From contig JADJVH010000004.1 in NCBI GenBank assembly GCA_016716665.1, forward strand, positions 1 through 64,000: DNA of 64,000 nt, in the 5' to 3' direction. The notes under the pieces were generated by a model. That model did no database searches. It was not told the DNA's origin and worked only from the letters and a program-made list of their open reading frames with translations. Of this stretch, positions 44,323 through 54,245 are shown piece by piece. The translations under genes and the position numbers were made by a program. Every line of letters starts with the position of its first letter. The stretch's first letter is position 1. The DNA comes from Candidatus Opimibacter iunctus. GTDB taxonomy: Bacteria; Bacteroidota; Bacteroidia; Chitinophagales; Saprospiraceae.

Positions 44323-45183
44323 TCAGAAAGGTCTGATGCCAGAGCTATTTCTCAATCGCTTTTGGATCAGCTGATCTACCCATCTGGCTGGTAGCATGCG
44401 CATGAGTCTGAATTTCCAGGCGTGTCGCATGACCAGGTACCGAACCCTTACTTTCCCTGACTTCACGGCCATGATCACCACATCATCTATGGCTTTTACG
44501 GGGATGCTTTCAGCGATCTGCTTGTCGATCAGCTTTTCCTTGAATTCCATGATGGATTGATATTCTTTGCCCAGGTAGGAAGGTAAGGTTCTTGCCTTAT
44601 GCCATATTGGTGTCCTGATATTTCCCGCATTGATCAGCACGACCTGGATATCATGCATGTACAACTCACGCCTCAGGCTATCGCTGTAAGCTTCCATGGC
44701 AAACTTTGAAGCAGCATAAGGGCCTAAGAAGGGGCTGGCAAAAAGACCGGATACACTGCTCATATTGATGATCCTCCTGGGGTGATCATCGGCCTTAGCA
44801 TCTCGGGCTGCAAGTAAGGGGAAGAAAAGCTGAGTCGTCCGGATGGCTCCCAGGACATTTACTTCAAACTGTTGTCGCCATTGTTCGATCGGAATATATA
44901 AGACAGCTCCGTTGATCACCATGCCGGCATTGTTAAATATGGCTACCAGGCTGCCTTCTCCTATGATCCTTTCTGCATCCATTCGGGCCTTCTCCATACC
45001 AGCATGGTCTGTGACCTCCATGATCAATGGATGGATTTTATCAGGGCTTTTCTGCCTGAGCCTTTCCGCATCCTCGTTCGTTCTGACCCCTGCTATCACT
45101 TCATACCCTTCTCTGACCAGCGCCAGGGTAGCACTTTCTCCGATACCGGATGATGCACCGGTGATCAATATAAATCTCCTCAT
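44323..45183 (-). CDS. SDR-family oxidoreductase
   Basis: 286 residues: cofactor motif TGASSGIGESATLA, NNAGM, and YAASK (Tyr-x3-Lys) in GPYAASKFAME. The C-terminal 60 residues are basic and longer than in minimal SDRs, similar to type 11-beta-HSD/retinol-dehydrogenase-like bacterial members. Substrate unknown. It converges on rplS. Confidence 0.85.
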   Translation of the reverse strand: MRRFILITGASSGIGESATLALVREGYEVIAGVRTNEDAERLRQKSPDKIHPLIMEVTDHAGMEKARMDAERIIGEGSLVAIFNNAGMVINGAVLYIPIEQWRQQFEVNVLGAIRTTQLFFPLLAARDAKADDHPRRIINMSSVSGLFASPFLGPYAASKFAMEAYSDSLRRELYMHDIQVVLINAGNIRTPIWHKARTLPSYLGKEYQSIMEFKEKLIDKQIAESIPVKAIDDVVIMAVKSGKVRVRYLVMRHAWKFRLMRMLPARWVDQLIQKRLRNSSGIRPF

Positions 45184-45264
45184 CAGTCAAAGTTGGTAAA
45201 AGGTGATGATTCAGGATAACAACTTCCGCATATTTGTGTTATTGGTGAGGTAATATTGAATGGC

Positions 45265-46497
45265 ATGGTAACCCGTATCCTTATTTTTTTTCGATTTTTC
45301 TGTTGATCATTGACCTCCTGGCTTTTCAGGCGATCAGGCTATGATGAGCTCATCGGGCAAATCCCTGAAAACGGTGGTCTATATAATATACTGGCTGGTC
45401 CCGGTGATCAGTCTTATATATATGCTGGGCTTTTCAAGCGGATGGAGCGAAACCCTTCCAAAAGCTGTCCAGGTGACGATAAGGAGCATGATATTCATTC
45501 TCTACTTTGCCAAGTTGCTGATGGCTGTGATTATTCTCATCGATGATGTTCGCCGGGTGTTGTTTGGGGCACTCAATATGGGAGTAGAGGACTGGAACCT
45601 GTCGACTGAAAGATCAAAATGGATGTCCTATGGTGCCCTTGTCCTTGGCGCACTGCCTATCCTTAGCCTGACCTATGGTATGGCTCGTAATCCTTACCGG
45701 TATCAACTGCTCAAGACCCGTGTTCCGGTCAAGAATCTACATCCTGATCTGCATGGGTTGAAGATCATACAGATCTCGGATATACATTCAGGGAGTTTCC
45801 TGCTGAAGGAGCCTGTTGAAAGAAGTATCCAGATGATCAATGCTGAAAAGCCGGATATCGTCTTTTTTACCGGTGACCTGGTCAATTCCCTGGCTTCAGA
45901 GATGGAGCCTTTCCTGGAGATGTTCAGCAAGATTGAATCACCTTTGGGGGTCTATTCGATCCTGGGTAACCATGATTACGGAGACTATCATCACTGGACC
46001 AATCCGGCAGACAAGGTGAAAAACTTTGAAGATCTCAAAGGCATGCACAAGCGTCTCGGATGGGACCTGCTGCTCAATGAACACAGGGAGGTGAGGTGAA
46101 GAGTACTTATTTCAATGTAGTAGGTGTTGAAAATTATAGTGCCAGTCCGCGCTTTCCGAAGTATGGGGATATGGTTAAAGCCACTGAGGGAATGAAACGC
46201 GATACCTTCAATGTACTCCTTTCGCATGATCCTTCTCACTGGGATGACCAGGTCAATAAAGATTATCCGGAGATTGACCTTACCCTTTCAGGGCATACGC
46301 ATGGTTTCCAGTTTGGCGTAGAGATCCCCGGGTTTATGAAATGGAGCCCGATTCAATACGTTTATCCACGTTGGGCAGGGCTTTATGAAAAAGCTACCCA
46401 ATACTTGTATGTCAATCGTGGACTGGGATACCTTGGGTACCCGGGTCGGGTAGGAATTTTGCCGGAGATAACACTATTGACGCTCGAGCAATCGTAG
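45265..46497 (+). pseudogene. Metallophosphoesterase with at least three apparent single-base losses
   Basis: Assembled across frames: an N-terminal TM start (MVTRILIFF at 45265, then LLIIDLLAFQAIRL in another frame from 45300), the main body from 45341 (TM segments, then ISDIHSGSFLL, TGDLVN, ILGNHDYGDY) and, after a stop at 46097-46099, the C-terminal part in another frame (LLSHDPSHW, LSGHTHGFQFG, ending at 46497). The second joint would need one G in AGGTG near 46096. Span 1233 is consistent with three lost bases. YkuE-like membrane-bound phosphoesterase. Whether real or artefactual needs reads. Confidence 0.65.
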
Positions 46498-46522
46498 TTT
46501 TACGTCGCATAACTTACATTTT

Positions 46523-46955
46523 ATGATTTTGGACAGCGTGAATCATACCGGTCGGCTTCACATTGACGGCTTTAGTGACGTTATTTATTCCAGATGGGTA
46601 CTTCTGCTGACGGGCCTGCTACTGGCTTATTCGTGCAGGCAGGATACAGGAGTGCAGCAGGAAGACCTTTATGGAAAATGGGATATCGTCAAGGCAGTTC
46701 GAAATGGAAAAGAAACACCCTATCTGCGCGGAGGATATTTTATCATCAATCCGGATGGCAAGATGACACTCAATATCACAGGAGAGGATGAAGGCGGACC
46801 ATATACCTATAGTAAAAACACCCTTCACCTCAATGAGGAGAAAAGCTTTTATAGTGGAGACCATGCGCCATGATAGCCTGGCCATCCGGTACGATATGAA
46901 TGAAGAAAACAAGTTTAAATTTTACCTGATCAAGAAAGGGAATGAAACCCGTTAG
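46523..46955 (+). pseudogene. Small lipoprotein with a one-base insertion near 46852
   Basis: Predicted signal ends LLAYSC (lipobox); body YGKWDIVKAVRNGKETPYL, FIINPDGKMTLNI. The ORF stops at 46873, but another frame continues FIVETMRHDSLAIRY, NEENKFKFYLIKKGNETR to TAG 46953-46955. A T inserted in a TTTT run near 46850-46853 explains it; span 433 is 3n+1. It overlaps the GWxTD gene by 14 bases. The true start is unclear, as no Met lies near the signal peptide. Lipocalin-like, function unknown. Confidence 0.6.
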
Positions 46956-48371
46956 CTTTTTACTCTTTTTTCACCTGTTCCTGTGCCATGCAGCGCATAG
47001 CACTCCTGATATCAATATGGAAGTGTACAGGTTTAAGGCTGACTCCATCCAGTATATCGAAGTGTCTGTGTATGTAGTAGGTTCATCACTCATGTGCCCT
47101 GCTCCTGCACAAACTCCTTATGGTATAGAGTATGTCATACTTGTGAAAGGACAAGAAAATGAAGTGGTTGCCGGAAGCAAGTACAGCCTGAGCAGAATAG
47201 GGTGTCCCGCAAAGGATATCTTTGATATCAAGCGCTTTTCCTTGGCTTCAGGAATGTATACGATTGAACTTGAAGCGAGGGATCTCAATGATTCGCTGAG
47301 TCGTGTATCTGTCATCCAGGATATAGAAATACCAGCCTATACTTCAGGTGTAGCAGTTTCTGACCTCCAACTGCTGGCGGCACTTGAGAATCAGCCTGAA
47401 GGCAACAGCCCATGCACAAGAGCGGCTTGTATCTCGAACCTCTGCCTTTCAGTTACTATTATCCGTCGATCAACCGGTTGTCCCTTTATTTTGAAACGTA
47501 TCACACTGAACTGGCAGAAGGACAGCCATACATACAATATACAATCAAACCGCTCAAAGGAGATATACCTGCTCCGATCGTTACTTATAAGAAGGTACGG
47601 AAGGAACCTGTAGCTGTCAATGTATGGCAGCTTGATATCAGTTCACTTATTTCCGGCTACTACCAGGTACAGGCAGCTTTGTATGATGGCAATAAGAAGT
47701 TGCTGACGTCCAAAGAAGTTGTTTTCTCGAGATTTAATCCAGCAGGCGATTCCATTTTTATGGAAAATGCTGCGAGCAATATTGAAACTGGATTTGCCAG
47801 TCGGATTCCGGAGGATTCACTTGACTATGATATCAGGGCGATGGCCCCGATCGTCAGCTCGTTGGACAATGAAGTGATCAATGCGTTGATCAAGAAGGGA
47901 AGTCCCAAGTCAAAACGCTACTTTATCCATAAATACTGGACGACACAGGCAGGTAATCTGGCCGGGCCTAATTTCTATAGTTATATGAAGGTGGCTAAAG
48001 TGGTGGATGATAACTACAGGTCAGGATTTGGATACGGATTTGAGACGGATCGAGGACACATCTTCCTGAAATATGGGAAACCAAACGAAGTCATTGAAGT
48101 AGAAGATGAGCCCAGTGCTCCTCCGTATGAAATCTGGTTTTATAATTCGTTTCCGGCAACACACCAGACTAATGTCCGGTTCCTTTTCTATAATCCATCA
48201 CTGACCCGAAACGGACATGTGCTACTTCATTCTACTGCCAGAGGCGAAGTCAATAATGCGTTGTGGGAAACACAGTTGTACAAGGATGCTACCCTCGAAA
48301 CACCAGCCGTCGGTGAAAAAGTAATGGGCGATAATGTACACCGCAATGCCCGCACCTACTTTGAAAACTAA
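46942..48371 (+). pseudogene. GWxTD-domain protein split by a one-base deletion near 47413
   Basis: First part (signal peptide FLLFFHLFLCHAAHS, beta domain) runs in one frame to ENQPEGNSP; the remainder continues in another frame from about 47412 (MHKSGLYLEPLPFSYYYP). A missing C in CCC before ATG (47409-47413) restores it; span 1430 is 3n+2. The C-terminal GWxTD domain has SKRYFIHKYWTTQA and DRGHIFLKYGKPNEVIEVED. Conserved Bacteroidota protein, function unknown. It converges with and overlaps the HerA-like gene by four bases. Confidence 0.75.
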
Positions 48372-49926
48372 AACCAGCTTGTTTTCTTTTTAGTACTCCG
48401 GCGGGTAACAGCCTTTACGCCGAGTACACCCAACAATCCGCGTGTCAGTTCTCTTGCTACTGTCCTTCCGATCTGCCTGGTGGTTGTATTGCTCAGGACT
48501 TTCTCCATCGTTGATTTTTCCTGCCGTGCCCTCGTATGCTGTTGCTGGATCACTTCACGGTGGCTGTCCAGTTTGGCGTCTTCGATTTTTGCATTCAATA
48601 TTTCATATGCACTGTCCCTGTCAACCACCTCGCTGTATTTGCTGACCAGTGGGGAATGGTCGATGATGCTCTTGATTTCACCGGGTTGCAGGATGTCCAT
48701 CCTTGATTGAGGTGCCCGCAGGAAACAATGGACCAGCGGAGTGGGGATCCCCTTTTCATTGAGTGCTGTGACTAAAGCTTCACCGATACCGAGTTCAGTC
48801 AGCATCTGGTCTACCTTATAATATTCGGATTCGGGGAAGTTCTCTGCAGCTTTTTCAATAGCCTTGCGGTCCTTTGCTGTAAAGGCGCGCAGGGCATGCT
48901 GGATCTTCAGGCCAAGTTGACTGAGGACGCTGTCCGGAATATCATTTGGATTTTGGGTCACGAAGAAAATACCTATCCCTTTTGACCGGATCAGTTTGAT
49001 GATCACTTCGATCTGGTCGAGCAGTGCTTCTGAAGCATTGTCAAAAATGAGATGTGCCTCATCAATAAAGAGGACGAGTTTTGGTTTCTTTACATCTCCT
49101 TCTTCAGGAAATATCGCATAGATCTCTGCAAGCAACTGCAGCATAAAGGAGGAAAACAATTTGGGTTTGTCCTGGATGTCGGTGAGCCGCAGCGTATGCA
49201 CGATGCCCTGGCCATCTGCGTTGACCTTTAGCAGGTCTTCGACATCAAAGGAAGGCTCGCCAAAAAATTCCGAAGCCCCTTGTTGTTCGAGTTCGACCAG
49301 TTTACGCACGATGGTGCCTGTCGAAGACGTCATGATCTTTCCGTATTCCCCTTCGAAGGCTTCCTTGCCATCTGTCGTGATGTATTGCAGAACTTTCTTC
49401 AGATCCTGCAGGTCGAGCAAAGGGAGTTCGTGGTCATCGCAGAATTTGAAGAGGACAGAGATGACACCTTGTTGCGTTTCATTGAGATCAAGCATTTTGA
49501 AAAAAGCACCGGACCGAATTCAGAAACAGTAGCTCTCAGCCTGGCGCCAGGTTCGTTTGATAGCGATAGAAATTCCACAGGACTCGAGCCGGGTATATAA
49601 GGAAGTCCGATCAGGTTGTGCCGATCGACAATCTTCTGATTGGATTCTCCTCTAGCAGCTATACCACTGAGGTCCCGTTTGATATCCATGACGAGCGTAG
49701 GGACGCCGTTTGCACTCAGTTGTTCAGCCAGCAATTGCAAGGTCTTTGTCTTGCCGGTTCCTGTAGCCCCTGCGATCAGGCCATGCCGGTTCATCGTAGC
49801 CAGTGGCAGCCTTACAAAGCACTCTTTGACTGGAGCGCCATCAAGTACAGCGGCACCTAATATGATTGAATCACCCTGGAATGTATAGCCTGCGGTGATT
49901 TTGGTTTGGAAAGATGTTGTGTCCAT
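48368..49926 (-). pseudogene. HerA/YjgR-like DUF853 ATPase split by a one-base deletion near 49499
   Basis: The N-terminal 142 residues (AGATGTGKTKTLQLLAEQ Walker A, VMDIKRDLSG) run in one frame and the remainder in another (MLDLNETQQGVISVLFKF, VLFIDEAHLIF Walker B, FVTQNPNDIP). Restoring one A in the AAAA run near 49497-49500 joins FGPVLFSK to MLDLNETQQ. Span 1559 is 3n+2. The family is a HerA-like ATPase with a DUF853 C-terminus, role unclear in this group. Confidence 0.78.
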
Positions 49927-50260
49927 AGTGAAGACGCGTTTGATTGAGGGGGTAAATTAAGGGAAATAAATCCTTTGCGTTTAACCCCATCAAAATTGCA
50001 TGCTGCAATTTCTGTCCCCTGTGTGCTGCGCAACCCCGGGGTAAATGGAATCTTAACTTTTGATTTTGCGATCCGATTTACCCCGGGGTTTTCGGAGTAA
50101 TGTTTCTCGCAGAGAAACGAGATGGAGGAAATCAGGCGCTGCACTGAGCGGGCGTACGAGGGGGCGGGAGAGGTAGTCGAAGTTGAAATAAATTTCGCAG
50201 CGCGAGAAATTTAGAAGGGGCTAAAATGGCTTCGCAACGCAGGGGATAATTGCATTTTAA
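49927..50260. other. 334-base palindrome-rich intergenic region
   Basis: No gene seen. Contains a 15-bp perfect inverted repeat (50032-50046 and 50076-50090, AACCCCGGGGTAAAT), a 7-bp hairpin GTTTCTC/GAGAAAC (50102-50118) and AAATTTC/GAAATTT (50190-50196 and 50206-50212). Confidence 0.6.
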
Positions 50261-50827
50261 TCAAATCCGCTGGATGATCATAATAATAGATAACACAGCC
50301 GCTATCACACTCACCGTGATATTCCAATACTGCTGCTTTACTTTTCCAAGTTTGACCACAAGGAAATCAGCGACCATGATGCAGGCCACAATGCACAGTT
50401 GCCCCAGTTCAACACCGATATTGAAGGCAAGGAGTGGGATCAGAATATCTGCTTCTTGACCCAGCAGGGAGCGGAAGTAATTGGAAAAGCCCATGCCATG
50501 GATGAAGCCAAAAAGGAGGGCCAGAAAATAATTCGGGCTCCATTTCCGGGAGGAGGAAGGCTTGTACCAGAAATTCTGGAGTGCGGTGAGGAGGATAGTC
50601 ACCGGAATGAGGAGTTCGATCAGGTATGGTGATACATTGATGATATGGAGGGCTGAAAGCGCCAGTGTGATGCTGTGCCCTATGGTAAAGGCAGTCACCA
50701 GGATGAGGATCCTGCGCCAGTCGGAAACGGAGTAGACAGCGCATAACGCGATGATAAACAGGATGTGATCATACCCCTTGAGGTCAGAAATGTGATCAAA
50801 GCCAAGTTGCAGGTATACCGGAAACAT
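50261..50827 (-). CDS. HupE/UreJ-family membrane protein
   Basis: 188 residues with six predicted TM helices; KGYDHILFIIALCAVY and FGFIHGMGFSNYF are the His-bearing motifs of the HupE/UreJ nickel/cobalt-type permease family. The -7 box TAGATTTG lies at 50866-50873, leaving a leader of about 31 bases. No hydrogenase or urease genes are nearby, so a metal-ion role is inferred. Confidence 0.85.
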   Translation of the reverse strand: MFPVYLQLGFDHISDLKGYDHILFIIALCAVYSVSDWRRILILVTAFTIGHSITLALSALHIINVSPYLIELLIPVTILLTALQNFWYKPSSSRKWSPNYFLALLFGFIHGMGFSNYFRSLLGQEADILIPLLAFNIGVELGQLCIVACIMVADFLVVKLGKVKQQYWNITVSVIAAVLSIIMIIQRI

Positions 50828-50865
50828 CCCTTTTGATTAATATCAGCCTAATAGAAGCTGGTGGT

Positions 50866-50873
50866 CAAATCTA
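50866..50873 (-). promoter_or_regulatory. -7 box TAGATTTG for the HupE/UreJ gene
   Basis: An exact TAnnTTTG match on the minus strand, 38 bases upstream of ATG 50827. Confidence 0.5.
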
Positions 50874-50889
50874 TTAAGTTCAGGCTTGT

Positions 50890-50897
50890 TATCTTAG
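50890..50897 (+). promoter_or_regulatory. -7-like box TATCTTAG for feoAB
   Basis: Near-consensus box, 28 bases upstream of ATG 50926. Confidence 0.35.
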
Positions 50898-50925
50898 CGC
50901 TTTCTTTAGATTTTCTACAAACTAA

Positions 50926-51165
50926 ATGATCTTGTCGTCTAAGAATGCTGCAGACCTGCACCCGAATGAAACGAGCCATATTGTCAGGTTTGAGGACATG
51001 ATCATTGCCGGTAAACTCATGTCTATGGGCATATTGCCCCACGCGCAGATTGAGATGGTCAGGCGCAATGCCTTAGGCCAGACCCTCATATTTCGGATCA
51101 ACAGCCGGTTTAAGATCGCCCTGCGTAAGGATGAGGCACAAACCATTATCATCCAGGGACTATGA
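50926..51165 (+). CDS. feoA: Ferrous iron transport protein FeoA
   Basis: 79 residues of the SH3-like FeoA fold with GKLMSMGILPHAQIEMVRR and TLIFRINSRFKIALRKDEA. Small cytosolic partner of FeoB. It overlaps feoB by four bases (ATGA). Confidence 0.9.
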   Translation: MILSSKNAADLHPNETSHIVRFEDMIIAGKLMSMGILPHAQIEMVRRNALGQTLIFRINSRFKIALRKDEAQTIIIQGL

Positions 51166-53240
51166 GCTTATCTCCCAAGGCTGAGCATAAGCTCGTCATC
51201 CTGGCCGGTAACCCCAATTCCGGTAAGTCAACGCTGTTTAACCAACTGACCGGCCTTAACCAGCGTGTCGGGAATTACCCAGGAGTCACCGTAGACCGCA
51301 AGACAGGGACGCTCAAGCTCTCCACAGACCAGGAAGTGACTATTCTGGACCTGCCTGGTGCCTATAGCATGTATCCTTCCTCAAAGGATGAGCGTATCGT
51401 CGTCAGGCAATTTCTTGAAGAGAAAAGGCAGCCAGACCTGATCGTCTATGTGGCGGATGTCAGTCAACTCGAAAAGCAGATCCTTCTCCTGACCCAACTC
51501 AAGGACCTGGGATATCCGGTGATCCTGGCGCTCAACATGGTGGACATGGCAGGGGTTACCATCCAGGCCGAATACCTGGAGGAACATTTCAAGATTCCCG
51601 TTGTACCTATATCAGGCAAGACAGGGATTGGCATCATGGCCTTGAAATTGCAAATGGTCCACTTACTCAATGGCCCATATAAAGCCGAGGAGCCGTATTA
51701 TAAATTCTCACCCCAGGAGAAACAACTGACAGAAACATTGGCTGACAAGATTCCTGCGTCATCGGCGTATGGTAAGCTGTTGACGCTGCATCATTTTGAA
51801 TGGCTGGAGCATCTCAAGGAAGAAGCAAAGATGGAAATCCGTTCAGAGACAGTGGCCAAAGGATTTAATTCCATACAAGCACAGATCAGTGAGACGCTCT
51901 CCAGATACAGCCGGTTTACCCCGGTCATCCGAAAGGCTTTGATGCTCGATGCGGGTGGCGCTGGTATGCGGGTCACTGATCGTATTGACAGATGGGTGAT
52001 GCATCCGGTACTGGGAGTCATATTCTTCTTTCTGATCATGGTGCTCATCTTCCAGGCCATTTTTGCCTGGGCTGCGTGGCCTATGGACTTTATTGAAGGG
52101 ACCATGGGGCAGGTTGCGCTTTTTCTACGCGATACATTGCCTTCAGGCTGGGTCAACAACCTGATCTGTGACGGCTTGCTTGCGGGGCTTACCGGTATCC
52201 TTGTCTTTATCCCGCAGATTGCTATTCTTTTCTTCTTTATAGGCATCCTGGAGGAGATAGGCTATATGGCCAGGGCAGTGAGCATGTTTGATGTCATGAT
52301 GCGCAGGATAGGGCTCAATGGGCGCAGCATCGTGGCGTTGGTATCCGGAGGTGCATGTGCCATACCTGCGATCATGAGCACCAGGAATATCAGCAACTGG
52401 AAAGAAAGGTTGATCACAATCATGGTGACTCCGTTTATCAGTTGTTCAGCACGTATCCCGGTCTATGCGATCCTGATTGGATTTGCAGTGCCTCAGGGCA
52501 GGATCTGGGGGTTTGAGCAACAGGGACTTGCCTTGATGGGGCTATATGGCATTGGGATTGCTGCCGCGCTGATAGCCGCATATATACTCAAGCAGTTGAT
52601 CAAATCTGAAGACAGGAGTTTCCTGATGATGGAACTACCGATATACCGGCCACCGGTACCGAAGAATCTCTTTTATCTCGTATTTGAAAAGACTAAAGCT
52701 TTTGTCCTGGGTGCAGGCAAGATCATCCTGATTATATCCCTTGTGCTATGGTTTCTCGCCAGTTTTGGGCCGGATCGCGGTGATGTCCATGCGGATAGCC
52801 AATCACATAGTCTCAACGAACAGCATCGTCCCGCATTGGAGGACAGCTATGCAGGCATTCTTGGCAAGGCTATTGAACCAGCGATTGCTCCCCTGGGTTT
52901 TGACTGGAAGATCGGTATTGCCCTGATATGTTCGTTTGCCGCCAGAGAGGTTTTTGTAGGCACGATGGCTACGATCTATAGCATCGATGATGATTCGGAT
53001 GTCACCTCTATCAGGACGCACATGTCCCAGGACCGAAATCCGGAGACCGGGGCATTGATCTATACGGCAGCTACTACCACATCCCTGCTCATCTTCTATG
53101 TCTTTGCCATGCAATGCATGAGTACATTGGCTATTGTCAAGCGGGAGACCAAGTCGTGGAAGTGGCCCATCATCCAGTTTACCATGATGACAGGGCTTGC
53201 TTACCTCGGCAGTTTTATAGTCTACCAGATTTTAAGTTAA
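51162..53240 (+). CDS. feoB: Ferrous iron transport protein FeoB
   Basis: 692 residues: cytosolic G domain with G1 GNPNSGKST, G3 DLPGAYS and G4 NMVD, then multiple TM segments with gate motifs (GGACAIPAIMSTRNI, FISCSARIPVYAI). Full-length. Imports Fe2+ under low oxygen. Coupled to feoA. Confidence 0.96.
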   Translation: MSLSPKAEHKLVILAGNPNSGKSTLFNQLTGLNQRVGNYPGVTVDRKTGTLKLSTDQEVTILDLPGAYSMYPSSKDERIVVRQFLEEKRQPDLIVYVADVSQLEKQILLLTQLKDLGYPVILALNMVDMAGVTIQAEYLEEHFKIPVVPISGKTGIGIMALKLQMVHLLNGPYKAEEPYYKFSPQEKQLTETLADKIPASSAYGKLLTLHHFEWLEHLKEEAKMEIRSETVAKGFNSIQAQISETLSRYSRFTPVIRKALMLDAGGAGMRVTDRIDRWVMHPVLGVIFFFLIMVLIFQAIFAWAAWPMDFIEGTMGQVALFLRDTLPSGWVNNLICDGLLAGLTGILVFIPQIAILFFFIGILEEIGYMARAVSMFDVMMRRIGLNGRSIVALVSGGACAIPAIMSTRNISNWKERLITIMVTPFISCSARIPVYAILIGFAVPQGRIWGFEQQGLALMGLYGIGIAAALIAAYILKQLIKSEDRSFLMMELPIYRPPVPKNLFYLVFEKTKAFVLGAGKIILIISLVLWFLASFGPDRGDVHADSQSHSLNEQHRPALEDSYAGILGKAIEPAIAPLGFDWKIGIALICSFAAREVFVGTMATIYSIDDDSDVTSIRTHMSQDRNPETGALIYTAATTTSLLIFYVFAMQCMSTLAIVKRETKSWKWPIIQFTMMTGLAYLGSFIVYQILS

Positions 53241-53273
53241 ACTCCAAGGCTACCTCAGATCGTTCAATCCTCT

Positions 53274-53281
53274 TACCTTAG
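53274..53281 (+). promoter_or_regulatory. -7-like box TACCTTAG for tdh-kbl
   Basis: Near-consensus box seven bases before GTG 53289, or 25 bases before ATG 53307. Confidence 0.35.
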
Positions 53282-53288
53282 CCGCATC

Positions 53289-54245
53289 GTGAATTCAAGA
53301 AAAGAAATGATCCTCGTCACCGGTGCTACAGGGCAGATCGGTACAGTATTGACAGAAGCCCTGCGCGCAGAATATGGCCATGATAATGTGCTGGCTACGG
53401 ATATTCGGCAGCCCGAACATCACACTGGTTTGTTTGAAGTACTTGACATCCTTGATACGCAGCGGACCAGGGAGCTTGTAGCGCAATATAAAATCACAAC
53501 GATATATCACCTGGCAGCTATCCTTTCAGCCAGCGGTGAGGCCAATCCGCAGCGGACCTGGAATATCAATATGAATGGGTTGCTTTCTATCCTCGAACTG
53601 GCAAGAGAAGTAGGCCTGCAGAAGGTATTTTACCCGAGTACGATTGCGGTCTTTGGGAAAACAACTCCACGCATCAATACGCCTCAACATACGGTGATGA
53701 CTCCGTCAACCGTTTATGGCATTTCGAAGACAGCGGGTGAGTTGTGGTGTGCCTATTACCATGACCGCTTTGGCTTGGATGTCCGGTCTGTAAGATATCC
53801 TGGTATCATCAGTTATCAGTCTATGCCCGGGGGTGGGACAACTGATTATGCAGTGGATATCTTTCACCAGGCGATCCTGCAAGGCAAGTATACCTGCTTC
53901 CTTGAGGCCAATACGAGGCTTCCGATGATGTATATGGATGATTCCATCAGGGCTACGCTTGAATTGATGAGGGCGCCTTCAGAGCAGATCAGGATCAGGA
54001 CCTCTTACAATCTGGCGGCGATGAGTTTTACCCCGGCGGAATTGGCTGTGGCCATCCAGAAACACATGCCTGACTTTACGATCTCCTATGCACCGGATCA
54101 TCGTCAGGCTATAGCAGCTTCGTGGACAGAGAGCATCGATGATCAGGATGCGCGCACCGACTGGGGATGGAAGCCTGAGTACGACCTCGATACCATGACC
54201 CTTGAAATGTTAAATCAGTTAAAGAAAAAATATAGCCATGTCTGA
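53289..54245 (+). CDS. tdh: SDR-type L-threonine 3-dehydrogenase
   Basis: 318 residues of an extended SDR: NAD motif TGATGQIGTVL, YGISKTAGELW (Tyr-x3-Lys) and GIISYQSMPGGGTTDYAVD, all matching the SDR-type threonine dehydrogenase rather than the zinc type. It oxidises L-threonine to 2-amino-3-ketobutyrate. It overlaps kbl by eight bases, an arrangement for threonine to glycine plus acetyl-CoA. ATG 53307 (MILVTG) is an alternative start. Confidence 0.9.
   Translation: MNSRKEMILVTGATGQIGTVLTEALRAEYGHDNVLATDIRQPEHHTGLFEVLDILDTQRTRELVAQYKITTIYHLAAILSASGEANPQRTWNINMNGLLSILELAREVGLQKVFYPSTIAVFGKTTPRINTPQHTVMTPSTVYGISKTAGELWCAYYHDRFGLDVRSVRYPGIISYQSMPGGGTTDYAVDIFHQAILQGKYTCFLEANTRLPMMYMDDSIRATLELMRAPSEQIRIRTSYNLAAMSFTPAELAVAIQKHMPDFTISYAPDHRQAIAASWTESIDDQDARTDWGWKPEYDLDTMTLEMLNQLKKKYSHV

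Noticed and set aside
45310..45546. Plus-strand 78-codon ORF
   Set aside because: Alternate frame of the disrupted metallophosphoesterase gene.
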